A stretch of DNA of 16,986 nucleotides from Spirogloea muscicola (GCA_009602725.1 WELB01000015.1:1091457-1108442), one strand, 5' to 3'. Positions 6,546 to 14,338 are shown, counted from the stretch's first letter. Made by a program: numbers and translations. The notes: generated from the letters alone by a model not told the origin.

Positions 6546-9500
6546 ATGCCGCCGCCTGCCAAGGCACGGCGCGCACCTGCGCGGCGCGCTCCTCGGAGCT
6601 CGCCGCGCACAGTGCCGCCCGCAGCGCGGCCCCCAGCTGGCGGGGTCCCTCATGCCACGCCGTGCGCCGCGGCGGCCACGGCGGTGGCGAGGGAGGATAC
6701 GGCACCTAGGCAGCTTGCACAGCCTCGTGCGGGGGACATGGGTCCGGCTGCCCAGCCCACAAGCTGGCGCGGCCGGCTGCGATCAAACCCTCGGCTCACT
6801 TGTGCCGGGGAGGCAACCGCACTGGCGGCCATTGCGAGAGCAGTGCACCGGAGCTCCAGGAGCTGCTGCGCTACGCGCTCATCCCAGGCCCCACCAGGCC
6901 CAGGGATGGACGAGACGGCTGTCCCAACCACGGCCCCAACATCATCCGAGATTGCCATGGAGGAGGACAACATGGAGAGGGGCACAGGACCCCCTCCCCC
7001 AGTATCCTCTCCCACTGCTTCTCATGCTGCTCTACTCACGGGCTTCGAGCCCCACCCACAACCAACGCCGTGCACCTCTCCCGCGTCTGCAGGGCAGGCG
7101 GCTTCCGCAAACCCCCCTGCATCTTGGAGGGGAGGTCGCCGCAGCGGAGGAGCCAGGCGGCGCTTGGAAGTGGTTGTCGCCATGGGTTCGGCGAGTGGTG
7201 GCAGTGGCGCTGGTGATGCTGACGGGCCCGTGGCTGGCGATGCCGCTGTATCAGCTGCACCTGGGGAAGGGGAGCAGGGCCAAGAGGACCTCCGGCCCCC
7301 TGCGGAGGCAACCTCTTGCCCGCCTGTTGAGCTCCGCTGCCGGCTCTGCCGGCGGCGATGTGCCAACAAGGTGGGTTTGAGCTCGCACGAGCGGGCCTGC
7401 GTGCGTTTGGCTAACAGAGAGGCGCAGCAGGCAGAGGCATCCGCCACCGCTCGGGCTCGCAGAGCCCCTACAAGAGGGGCGATGCCACCACCACCACCAG
7501 GGCCTACGGCAGAACACTGGCGGTGGGCGGAGAGCGTGGACGTCTCCGAGATCCTGCGGACGACCAACGCGCAGCTCCTACGACACATCCCGTATTGGGC
7601 CCGGCCCCACATACGGAGAGCCCTTCGGCCCCTCCTGACACGTCTGGCTCGTGACAGCGAGGATGAGGCTGCATGGGCTGTGTTTGTGTTGTTTCCGCGA
7701 CTCTTGCTTGGTCGCCTGCCGCAGGGGAAGGCAGGTCGCACGGAGCTGCTGTTGCGCCTCCACCTGTTTGAAGGTGGAGAGTGGCAGCTGCTACTTGCAA
7801 AGCACCAAGCGGCTGCGCAACTTGCGCAAGCCAACTATCGGCCCACCACGTCGGAATCCGATATTAAGGAGGCGGGCAAACGACGTGCCATCCGATATGG
7901 GCGAGCCGGCGACCTTGGCAGGGCTGCCCAAGCCTTGGAGCCCTCAACACCAGCACCGCATGATGCGGCAACCTTGGCCGCACTCGAGCAGCTCCATCCT
8001 TCGGCCCCGCGAAGATTAGATACATGGATGGAGAGCTTCATGCCTGCTGAACCGGTGGACCTGGACCCGGCTGTCTTCCGTCGGGCGATTGTGAGTAGCC
8101 GCAAGGCAGTCGCCGGGGGTCCATCTGGCATGCTCTTTGAGCACTTGCGGGAGTTATATGGGGAGGAGGACTCGGAGGATTTCGATCTGTTGCATAGGGT
8201 CGCGCAACATGTTGCGCGTGGGCACCTCACCCATCGTGTAGGCGCAGTCCTCTGCACAAGCAATCTCATTGCTTTGCAGAAGGACAACGGCGGAGTGCGT
8301 CCTATCTCGATGGGGGAGGTTCTGGCGCGCCTTGTGGGGCGCACCCTAATCATGCAGATCCAGGACGATGCCCAGGCGCACTTCCATCCCCACCAGTTTG
8401 GGGCTGGGATGCGTGCTGGCGCTGAGACCCTGGTGCACGGGGTACGAGCGGCACTGGATGTAAACCCCCATTGGCTGGCCCTGAGCGTGGACGTACAGAA
8501 CGCCTTCAACTCCGTGGATCGGCAGGTTATCGCCGAGGAGCTAAGGCAGTACTTTCCCACCCTCCTCCCTCACTTCCGCTGCATGTATGGCTCGCCATCT
8601 GCATTGTTGTGGGGGGCAGGGACTTCTTTGGCTGTTTTGCAGTCAAAGACGGGGACACGTCAAGGTGATCCCATGGGTGGTTTTCTCTTTGCTCTGGCGC
8701 ATCACCGTGCTTTGCGCAACACGGCGAGCGCTCACCCTGGCGTTCTCCTCCCGAGTTACGCGGATGATACTACGCTCCTCGGCCCCCCAGAGGAGGTGCT
8801 GCGAGCTTTTGGCACGCTTCAGCACCAGCTCCGGCTCATCGGGCTTGGGATAAGTACTGCCAAGTGCTCTGCCTGGTCCCCCAATGGCATCCCTCTTTCC
8901 CTCCTTCCCTCGTTGCCTACATCTTGTCAGACACCAGAGGGCGGTTTGAAGATCTTGGGAGTGCCTGTAGGGGACCCGTCTTTCTCGGAGGGTGCTGTCC
9001 TTGCTCGTCTCCAAGGATATATGCAGGTCCTGCCAGAGCTCCCCACCCTCGGGGACTCTCAGTTGGCAGTGGCCATTTTGACCAGGAGTGTGGCACAGCG
9101 GCCGTATTACCTCTTAAGAACGGTCCCACCTTCGGTTACCATGGATGAGGTCTATGCATCCATAGATGTCAGGCTCCAACGATGCCTAGCTGACATGATT
9201 GCTCACCCACTTCTAGAGCAGTCCCCAGCAGCACTGGTGCAATGTACGCTGCCCATCCGTCTCGGTGGGCTTGGTTGTCGCCCCTTGGTCCGCTTGTGCA
9301 GACCAGCGTACCTTGGCTGCTGGGCCCAGGTGGCTTCGTCCATATCTGGACGATTCCTCCTTGGGCAACAACGTGTGTTGGCGCCTCACATCAGTACCGT
9401 GGTTCAGGGGAGTCTGCCTTTCCAAGTGACTCTCAAAGCATGCCAACAGGACCTCTTTGCCGCATACCCGCCTCTGGTAAATGAGCCTGTTAGTTTTGCT

Positions 9501-10451
9501 GCCTGGGCTGACGTTTCTGATGTCAAGGCTCAATCGCGGTTTACCCGTGCTGCAGACGAGCAACCACTGGAGCATCTCCGGAGTCTCCTCCAAGGAGATG
9601 CTCGAGGCCAGGCTCGGCTCCTATCTGTTTCGTCTCTGGGAGCGTCTGAGTGGCTCCGCGCTTTGCCTTTGCATGCGGGCTTGCGGATGGAGAATGCTTT
9701 GTTTTGCGATGCTATGCGCCGCCGTCTTGGCTTGCCATCCCTGTGCTTGGCAGGGGTGACCCAATGTGAATGTGGGCTTATTGAGCATGATGCATTGCTC
9801 ATGGGTGACCACATGCTCAGGTGTGCCAAAGGCAGTGAGCGCACGGGCTCCCACAACCTCCTACGTGACGCCATGTATGGCATCGTCAAGGAGGCGGGAT
9901 ATCAAGTGGCGTTGGAGAGCACTGGGGTGATGCCCATCCTCCTCCGCAATGGGGTCCCTCGGACGAGGCGTGTCGATCTGGTCGGCGTCCCCCTGGGAGG
10001 TGGCAAGCGGCTCCTCATGGACGTTGTCCTCACCGACAGCTTCCGGACGAAGGGCCCCATTACTTCTGAGACCGGCTACGCTGTGAAGGTAGCCGAACGG
10101 AAGAAGCTGCACAAGTACAAGGACCACCCGGCGGGTGATACCTTTTACCCCCTGGCCATGGACATCCATGGGTGTTACGGGGGTCGGTGGTCCTCGTTAC
10201 TTTCGCTGCTGGCCTCTCAAGCTGACCAGCGGCGCCGGGAGCAGGGTGCTGCCCTTCCCGGTGGCTCGGTGCCTTTGGGTCTTGTGTCCTGCTACCGTAT
10301 GCGACTGTCTATGTCCCTGCAGCGCTCCCAAGCGCTTGCTTTGCACCGCCGCGCTGGTCGCGCCCTTCCAGCAGCCTCTGGCTTGCGCAGCGGGGTTGCT
10401 CTTCCTCCCCTCAGCTCATCTGACTTCCTACTGCTGACACGGGGGTATTGA
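6546..10451 (+). CDS. R2/NeSL/CRE-type LINE protein: zinc finger, reverse transcriptase, restriction-like endonuclease
   Basis: This is a non-LTR retrotransposon polyprotein that nicks a target and reverse-transcribes its own RNA there. I chose ATG 6546 (1301 residues). The frame is open back to ATG 6198 (1417 residues), but those 54 codons fall in the separate TSD-bounded B1 insertion. Residues below are numbered from 6198. A Pro/Ala/Arg-rich N-terminus is followed by a zinc finger CRLCRRRCANKVGLSSHERAC starting at Cys381 (C-x2-C-x12-H-x3-C). Reverse transcriptase motif A is SVDVQNAFNSVD (Asp765); then GTRQGDPMGG and motif C YADD at 854-857. The zinc knuckle is C1190-x-C1192...H1205-x3-C1209. 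The endonuclease reads RRVDLV (Asp1260), LLMDVVLTD (Asp1275) and AERKKLHKY (Lys1302/1303). There are no internal stops and all catalytic residues are present. It is the only intact copy here. The clade name is by architecture only. Confidence 0.92.
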   Translation: MPPPAKARRAPARRAPRSSPRTVPPAARPPAGGVPHATPCAAAATAVAREDTAPRQLAQPRAGDMGPAAQPTSWRGRLRSNPRLTCAGEATALAAIARAVHRSSRSCCATRSSQAPPGPGMDETAVPTTAPTSSEIAMEEDNMERGTGPPPPVSSPTASHAALLTGFEPHPQPTPCTSPASAGQAASANPPASWRGGRRSGGARRRLEVVVAMGSASGGSGAGDADGPVAGDAAVSAAPGEGEQGQEDLRPPAEATSCPPVELRCRLCRRRCANKVGLSSHERACVRLANREAQQAEASATARARRAPTRGAMPPPPPGPTAEHWRWAESVDVSEILRTTNAQLLRHIPYWARPHIRRALRPLLTRLARDSEDEAAWAVFVLFPRLLLGRLPQGKAGRTELLLRLHLFEGGEWQLLLAKHQAAAQLAQANYRPTTSESDIKEAGKRRAIRYGRAGDLGRAAQALEPSTPAPHDAATLAALEQLHPSAPRRLDTWMESFMPAEPVDLDPAVFRRAIVSSRKAVAGGPSGMLFEHLRELYGEEDSEDFDLLHRVAQHVARGHLTHRVGAVLCTSNLIALQKDNGGVRPISMGEVLARLVGRTLIMQIQDDAQAHFHPHQFGAGMRAGAETLVHGVRAALDVNPHWLALSVDVQNAFNSVDRQVIAEELRQYFPTLLPHFRCMYGSPSALLWGAGTSLAVLQSKTGTRQGDPMGGFLFALAHHRALRNTASAHPGVLLPSYADDTTLLGPPEEVLRAFGTLQHQLRLIGLGISTAKCSAWSPNGIPLSLLPSLPTSCQTPEGGLKILGVPVGDPSFSEGAVLARLQGYMQVLPELPTLGDSQLAVAILTRSVAQRPYYLLRTVPPSVTMDEVYASIDVRLQRCLADMIAHPLLEQSPAALVQCTLPIRLGGLGCRPLVRLCRPAYLGCWAQVASSISGRFLLGQQRVLAPHISTVVQGSLPFQVTLKACQQDLFAAYPPLVNEPVSFAAWADVSDVKAQSRFTRAADEQPLEHLRSLLQGDARGQARLLSVSSLGASEWLRALPLHAGLRMENALFCDAMRRRLGLPSLCLAGVTQCECGLIEHDALLMGDHMLRCAKGSERTGSHNLLRDAMYGIVKEAGYQVALESTGVMPILLRNGVPRTRRVDLVGVPLGGGKRLLMDVVLTDSFRTKGPITSETGYAVKVAERKKLHKYKDHPAGDTFYPLAMDIHGCYGGRWSSLLSLLASQADQRRREQGAALPGGSVPLGLVSCYRMRLSMSLQRSQALALHRRAGRALPAASGLRSGVALPPLSSSDFLLLTRGY

Positions 10452-10545
10452 GGGCGCCCTGTCTGCCTAGCCTTTGGCTCCGTCATCAACACCTGTATGC
10501 ATCTGGCTGGCATTTCACAGCCGATTCTTTCATATCAGCAGCCGC
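10452..10545 (+). mobile_element. 3' tail of the intact LINE
   Basis: After TGA at 10449-10451 the tail contains GGCTG (10505-10509), an 8-nt loop and CAGCC (10518-10522) followed by GATTCTTTC. This is a weaker version of the hairpin seen in the other copies, and it lacks the GGGCGAGC ending. The intact element therefore belongs to a different subfamily from most truncated copies nearby. The 3' border is a guess. A weak similarity between about 6379-6395 and 10550-10564 (CTCT..ATTTCCAA..CC) could be a decayed TSD. Confidence 0.4.
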
Positions 10546-10550
10546 TTTCT

Positions 10551-10860
10551 CTATTTCCAACCTGCCTGAACGAGACAAACCCTGGCAGTAGTTGCTGAGC
10601 AAGGAAAGTTCTTCACAACAGTTGCTTGTATCATCCTTATAAAAGGTTGCCTAAGGAGCAGATGTACACCATATGACACTGTGCCACTGATGCCACTGTT
10701 GTGAATGCCTTCAGCACGACACAAGAGACATAGCACGCCACGGAGTTTGGTAGCTCATACTTGAGGTATGGCAAGGTCATGTTGCGCATGAGTGAGGGGT
10801 GCCGGCTCACTAGACTGCCCCACTCCTCCTGATCGATCTTGCCACTTCTTCAAAGGTCTG
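10551..10860 (-). pseudogene. Calcineurin B-like (CBL) calcium sensor, 3' exon remnant
   Basis: CBL proteins are EF-hand calcium sensors that bind and activate CIPK kinases. On the minus strand, bases 10846-10761 encode [17 protein letters not shown], then [11 protein letters not shown]. This closely follows the last EF-hand and C-terminal segment of plant CBLs. A TTTACAG acceptor (AG at 10859-10858) precedes ACC TTT GAA GAA (TFEE, as in the family's TFEEAD). The frame then slips between TFEE and SGKID, as if the intervening few residues (about 17 bp) were deleted. A donor GTATGAG starts at 10760. A possible last exon, in phase from an acceptor near 10636, reads MIQATVVKNFPCS and ends at 10551. 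The family call is strong; the splice model is tentative. The remnant is hemmed in by LINEs and lacks the other EF-hands. Confidence 0.75.
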
Positions 10861-10911
10861 TAAACAACAAAGCTAAGTCCTTGTCAGCACAAGTCACATA
10901 AGAGCAAGTTC

Positions 10912-11545
10912 GCACTGCGCCCACGGCGGCGAGCGGACAGCGGCCCACGACCGCCTCCGCGATGCGAGGCATGGCATCCTGTTGGAGGCTGGCTTCTCCG
11001 TGGCAGCGGAGCACTCCGGCATCATGCCGATCCAGGAAAGGGCCGACGGTCTCCACGCCCGGCGTGTAGACCTGGTGGCCACCCCACAGGCCGGCGGGCC
11101 ACGTCTTCTCCTGGACGTGGTGACCACTGATGCCTACGACTGCTCACACCCAGCCCAATGTGCCACCAAGGCTGGGTATGCGGTCGCCTGGGCTGCTCGG
11201 GCTAAAGAGCTGAAGTACGCAGACCATCCACGAAGAGACGAGTTCTTCTCGTTGGCAATCGACACCCATGGGGCGCTGGGCGCTCGGTGGCTCGAGCTGC
11301 TCACCCAGCTTGCCCGCCACACCATCGCCCGTCGCTTCCATGGGGAGCCGGTAGACTTTCCTGCAGCCGGGTCGCTGGCGCAAGTGTATCGAATGCGCCT
11401 GGCCGTCTCGCTGCAGAGGTCTATGGCCCGGGCGTTGCACCTTAGTGCCGGCAGAGCCCTCGCTGCTGCCTCTGGCTCTGGCCAGGGGACCCACTTCCAC
11501 GAGCCTAGCATCTCCGGACTGCGGCTGCTTAGCAGAGCTTACTGA
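10912..11545 (+). pseudogene. 5'-truncated LINE copy A2, endonuclease domain
   Basis: Homology starts within the zinc knuckle (HCAHGGERTAAHDRLRDA) and is open to TGA at 11543-11545. The endonuclease is well preserved: RRVDLVATPQAGGPRLLLDV, TTDAYD, then ARAKELKYADHP. The C-terminus is GSLAQVYRMRLAVSLQRSM ... GLRLLSRAY. The zinc finger and reverse transcriptase are missing, as expected when target-primed reverse transcription stops early. The nearest relative is the copy at 12735-13396. The 5' border lies in what looks like the intron of the CBL remnant. I found no clear TSD. Confidence 0.88.
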
Positions 11546-11681
11546 GTGATTCGTAGCTGCGTTGTTTCTCTGTGTGCTTTGTTTTCTTAGCGCTTCCCCT
11601 GGCCCCCTTCTCGTACTCTGTCCATTCTTTTTTGGGCTAGCTTTGCCAGCCCCTATTCTGAATGGGCGAGCACTTTCTTCT
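11546..11681 (+). mobile_element. 3' tail of LINE copy A2
   Basis: The tail runs GTGATTCGTAGCTGC, AGCGCTTCCCCTGGCC, TCCATTCTTTTTT, hairpin GGGCTAG (11634-11640) / CCAGCCC (11646-11652), and the ending GGGCGAGCACTTTCTTCT, without poly(A). It faces the 3' end of the minus-strand copy B2 about 70 bp away. Confidence 0.82.
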
Positions 11682-11695
11682 GAAGAGATCGGACG

Positions 11696-11718
11696 GCGGA
11701 GAGAGGCCATCTCTCCGC
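11696..11718. repeat. Perfect 9-bp inverted repeat between two convergent LINE tails
   Basis: GCGGAGAGA (11696-11704), spacer GGCCA, TCTCTCCGC (11710-11718). Related sequence, CTTGCGAAGAGATGGCC, occurs near 14310-14327 just upstream of the second 77-bp repeat copy. It may be an old target or filler sequence. Confidence 0.7.
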
Positions 11719-11749
11719 AAGTAAATACCCACACCTCGCCTCTCTCTCG

Positions 11750-12047
11750 CTGAAAGAAAGCGCGGCCAGATTGACTGGTGGCTGGGAAAGGCCAGCCCAA
11801 AAGAATGCACAAGGTCTGAAGGAGCCGGAGTGCGCAGCAGGAAGCGCGGCCAGATTGACTGGTGGCTGGAAAAGGCCAGCCCCAACTTAATGGACAAGGT
11901 CTGAAGGAGCCGGAGTACGAAGGACTAGGACTAAGACGTCAGCCAGGGAACGCTCAGTAACCTCTAGTTAGGAGATGCAAGTCTGAGTAGCTAGCCGGCG
12001 GAAAGACGTCGCCCTGACGGAAACCGGAGGCCGCCGCCAAAGCTCGG
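11750..12047 (-). mobile_element. 5'-truncated LINE tail B2 with duplicated 3' end
   Basis: Minus-strand coding sequence (about 12047-11954) reads ALAAASGFRQGDVFPPASYS then DLHLLTRGY, with the TGA at 11956-11954. The 3' tail follows. Its terminal block (GGCCGCGCTTC side, with the hairpin TGGCTGG...CCAGCC) is present twice, at about 11757-11840 and 11841-11918, with an offset of 84 bp. This tail variant ends GGCCGCGCTTTC rather than GGGCGAGC, marking a second tail subtype shared with B4 at 12418. Confidence 0.8.
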
Positions 12048-12062
12048 CGAAGGACTAGGACT
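11918..12062. repeat. 15-bp perfect direct repeat around the B2 coding remnant
   Basis: CGAAGGACTAGGACT occurs at 11918-11932 and 12048-12062. The second copy sits exactly at the 5' truncation point of B2. This could mark a recombination or template-switch junction rather than a TSD, because the left copy lies inside the tail. Confidence 0.7.
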
Positions 12063-12065
12063 CGC

Positions 12066-12340
12066 TTGCGTCGTCCACCAAGAAGAAAGTGCTCGCCCAT
12101 TGAGAATAGGGGCTGGAACAACCAGCCCGAAAAAGAATGAACAGAGTACGAGAAGGGGGCCAGGGGAAGCGCTAAGTAACAGAAACAAAGCTCGCCAAGA
12201 GCTCGCCCATAGATGAGAGGGGCTGGCAGAAGCCAGCCAAAAAAGAATGGACAAAATCCAAAGAGCTACAGGAGAACCACTCAGTAACCTCTGCTAAGCA
12301 GCCGCAGGTCGGAGATGCTAGGCTATTTTGCGTCGTCACC
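12066..12340. repeat. 13/14-bp target-site duplication around composite LINE insertion B3
   Basis: TTGCGTCGTCCACC (12066-12079) and TTGCGTCGTCACC (12328-12340) are in the same orientation, differ by one C, and flank the minus-strand insertion 12080-12327 on both sides. The right copy is also one arm of the perfect palindrome at 12330-12360. Confidence 0.8.
12080..12327 (-). mobile_element. Composite LINE insertion B3: two 3' tails in one TSD
   Basis: Reading the minus strand from 12327, the first module has coding-end sequence matching SISDLRLLSRGY with TGA near 12283. It continues with a tail, hairpin (plus coordinates 12221-12238) and an ending GGGCGAGCTCTT. A second tail module follows in the same orientation: TTTGTTTCTG, AGCGCTTCCCCTGG, hairpin (12110-12128), ending GGGCGAGCACTTTCTTCTT. 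One TSD encloses both modules, which points to a single integration event carrying two joined 3' ends. Confidence 0.75.
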
Positions 12341-12360
12341 CCCCCCGGGGGTGACGACGC
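12330..12360. repeat. Perfect 14-bp palindrome with 3-nt loop
   Basis: GCGTCGTCACCCCC (12330-12343), loop CCC, GGGGGTGACGACGC (12347-12360). It lies between the minus-strand insertion B3 and the plus-strand tail A3, so both elements have the same sequence at their 5' side. Confidence 0.92.
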
Positions 12361-12417
12361 TCTCTGGCTACTCTGTTCATTCTTTTTTGGGCCCGCTTTT
12401 CCAGCCCCTATTCGAAG
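12361..12417 (+). mobile_element. LINE 3' tail fragment A3
   Basis: A plus-strand tail only: CTACTCTGTTCATTC, T-run, GGGCCCGC hairpin variant, CCAGCCCCTATTC. It stops abruptly and joins the 3' end of the minus-strand copy B4 with no spacer. Confidence 0.7.
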
Positions 12418-12733
12418 AAGCGCGGCCAGATTGACTGGTGGCTGGGAAAGGCCAGCCCAAAGGAATGGACAAGGTCTGAGGGAGCCTGAGTGCAAACGAC
12501 TAGGACTAAGACATCAGCCAGGGAACGCTCAGTAACCTCTAGTCAGGAGATGCAAGTCCGAGTAGCTAGCTGGCGGAAAGACGTTGCCCTGACGGAAGCC
12601 GGAGGCCGCCGCCAAAGCTTGGCCTGCGCGCAAGTTAACCGCGAATGCAAGGGACCGCTGCATCGAGACGGCAAAACGCATACGGAAGACTTGAGCGAGG
12701 GACCCGGCGACGTTGAAGCCGGGCTGCTCGCCC
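12418..12733 (-). pseudogene. 5'-truncated LINE copy B4 (minus)
   Basis: On the minus strand the frame from about 12733 to TGA at 12531-12529 reads QPGFNVAGSLAQVFRMRF, AVSMQRSLAFAVNLRAGQ, ALAAASGFRQGNVF, SYSDLHLLTRGY without a break. The 3' tail (12528-12418) contains CTCCCTCAGACCTTGTCC and the hairpin GGCTGG (12440-12445) / CCAGCC (12452-12457), ending GGCCGCGCTTC. It belongs to the same tail subtype as B2. Confidence 0.85.
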
Positions 12734-12734
12734 G

Positions 12735-13396
12735 GCCGAGTCTGGGGAGCTAGCCACGTCCTGCGCTGCGCTCACGGCGGCGAGCGGACGGCGGCCCACG
12801 ACCGCCTCCGCGATGCCATGCATGGCATCCTGGCGGAGGCGGGCTTCTCGGTGGCTGCGGAGCACTCCGGCGTCATGCCGCTACAGGAGAGGGCCGACGG
12901 TGTCCACGGCCGGCGAGTCGACCTGGTGGCCACCCCACAGGCCGGCGGGCCACGTCTTCTCCTGGACGTGGTGACCACCGACGCCTTCGACCGCTCCCAC
13001 CCAGTCCAGTGTGCCACCCAGGCTGGGTATGCGGTCGAAGGCGCCGCTCGCGCAAAGGTGACCAAGTACGCCGACCATCCGCCAGCCGACGCGTTCTTCC
13101 CTCTGGCTATCGACACCCATGGGGCGTTGGGTGCTCGGTGGCTCGAACTGCTCCACCAACTTGCTCGTCACGCCGTTGCCCGCCGCTTCCATGGGGAGCC
13201 GGTGGACTTCCCCGCCGCCGGGTCGTTGGCCCAGGTGTATCGCATGCGCCTGGCCGTCTCGCTGCAGAGGTCCATGGCCCGTGCGCTGCACCTGCGTGCT
13301 GGCCGAGCCCTTGCTGCTGCCTCTGGCTCTGGCCAGGGGACATACTTCCAGGAGCATAGCCTCTCCGACCTGCGCCTGCTTAGCAGGGGTTACTGA
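12735..13396 (+). pseudogene. 5'-truncated LINE copy A4, endonuclease domain
   Basis: Homology starts in the zinc knuckle, SHVLRCAHGGERTAAHD, and the frame is open to TGA at 13394-13396. Endonuclease residues are kept: RRVDLVATPQAGGPRLLLDV, TTDAFD, ARAKVTKYADHP. The C-terminus is VYRMRLAVSLQRSMA ... LSDLRLLSRGY. It is very similar to the copy at 10912-11545, so the two derive from one subfamily. It lies head-to-head with B4; the junction sequence GGCCGAGTCTGGGGAGCT also occurs near 6079-6096 in the fragment at 5740. Zinc finger and reverse transcriptase are missing. Confidence 0.88.
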
Positions 13397-13558
13397 GTGG
13401 TTAGTAGCTGCTTTGTTTTTTCTTGTGTGCTTGTCATTTCTGCTGCTTCGCCTTAGGGCTTCGCCTGGCTTCCCCCCCCCTCTTCTTGTACTCTGTTCAT
13501 TCTTTTTTGGGCTGGCTGTTCCAGCCCATATTCTCAATGGGCGAGCCCTTCTTCGCCC
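13397..13558 (+). mobile_element. 3' tail of LINE copy A4
   Basis: The tail carries GTAGCTGCTTTG, CTTGTACTCTGTTC, a T-run, hairpin GGGCTGG (13509-13515) / CCAGCCC (13521-13527), CTCAATGGGCGAGC and the ending CCTTCTTC. There is no poly(A). The next about 75 bp (13559-13633) are GC-rich and unassigned. Confidence 0.82.
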
Positions 13559-13633
13559 TGCTGCCCGAGGCGGCGGGCCGCTGCACGCCGCGCCAGGCGG
13601 TGGAGCAAGTCAAGCCATTTCGAGCCAAAGGCT

Positions 13634-13790
13634 CCGTGCAGGGGTTACTGAGTGATTCGTAGCTGTTTTGTTTCTTTGTGTGCTTGTTTTCCGCTTTTTC
13701 GCGCTTCTCCTGGCCCCCTTCTCTTACTCTGTTCATTCTTTTTTGGGATGGCTTTTCCAGCCCCTATCCTCAGTGGGCGAGCACTTTCTT
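13634..13790 (+). mobile_element. LINE 3' tail A5, nearly no coding sequence
   Basis: It starts at GGGGTTACTGAGTG, which is the coding end GY-stop. It continues with GATTCGTAGCTG, TCTCCTGGCCCCCTTC, a T-run, hairpin GGGATGG (13745-13751) / CCAGCCC (13757-13763), and GGGCGAGCACTTTCTTC. It faces the 3' end of the minus-strand copy B5 across about 45 bp. Confidence 0.8.
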
Positions 13791-13835
13791 CCGCCGGGGG
13801 ATCTCTCGCCGCTGCGGCCCCCTGGCCATTTGAAG

Positions 13836-14160
13836 AAGGCTCGCCCATAAAGAAAGAGGGGCTGGCAAAGCCAGCCTAAAAAGAATGGACAATGTCCAAA
13901 GCCGAAGAATGAGAAGCCGAGGAAGGACTCCTCTACTCTACCAATCACGACAACATACTAGGGAAGCTCAGTACCCGCGAGTGAGCAACATCAGGTCCGA
14001 GTAGCTCGAGGCAGGGAAGGAGGCACTCCGCCGAGACCCGGAGGCCGCGGCCAGAGCGCGTCCTGCGCGCGTGTGGACAGCGTGGGCAAGGGATCGCTGG
14101 AACGATACCGCCATGCAAAGACCTGGGCGAGCGACCCGGCGGCGTTGAAGCCGGGCAGCG
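13836..14160 (-). pseudogene. 5'-truncated, frameshifted LINE copy B5 (minus)
   Basis: On the minus strand, GFNAAGSLAQVF is followed by a frame change near 14125. The frame then runs MAVSFQRSLAHAVHTRAG, RALAAASGS, SYSDLMLLTRGY to TGA at 13970-13968. The tail (13967-13836) has the hairpin GGGCTGG (13859-13865) / CCAGCC (13871-13876) and the ending GGGCGAGCCTTCTTC. It is the same type of element as B4, but more decayed. Confidence 0.82.
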
Positions 14161-14338
14161 CCCCGGGCGACATTTGGCCTACATTTGTTTCTAATACACG
14201 GAATTTTCCTGACCAACCTGGCCCGGAGCTTCAACCTGCGCTGCGCCAAACCCTGCCAACCCTTGCCGGCGGCTGCGGCGGCGGCGCTAGTTTCTTTCTC
14301 CACTGAGGGACTTGCGAAGAGATGGCCTCTCTCTGCCG
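14161..14338. other. Unassigned spacer
   Basis: No gene seen. It contains a GC-rich GGCGGCTGCGGCGGCGGCG run near 14268-14286 and, at 14310-14327, a segment resembling the reverse complement of 11696-11722. Confidence 0.5.

Noticed and set aside
6652-7380. Long overlapping frames within the LINE gene N-terminal region
   Set aside because: GC-rich, Pro/Ala/Arg-rich coding sequence keeps other frames open. The zinc finger and RT are only in the 6546 frame.
10636-10648. TATAAAAGG as a TATA box
   Set aside because: It lies in the presumed intron of the CBL remnant with no coding region placed to use it.
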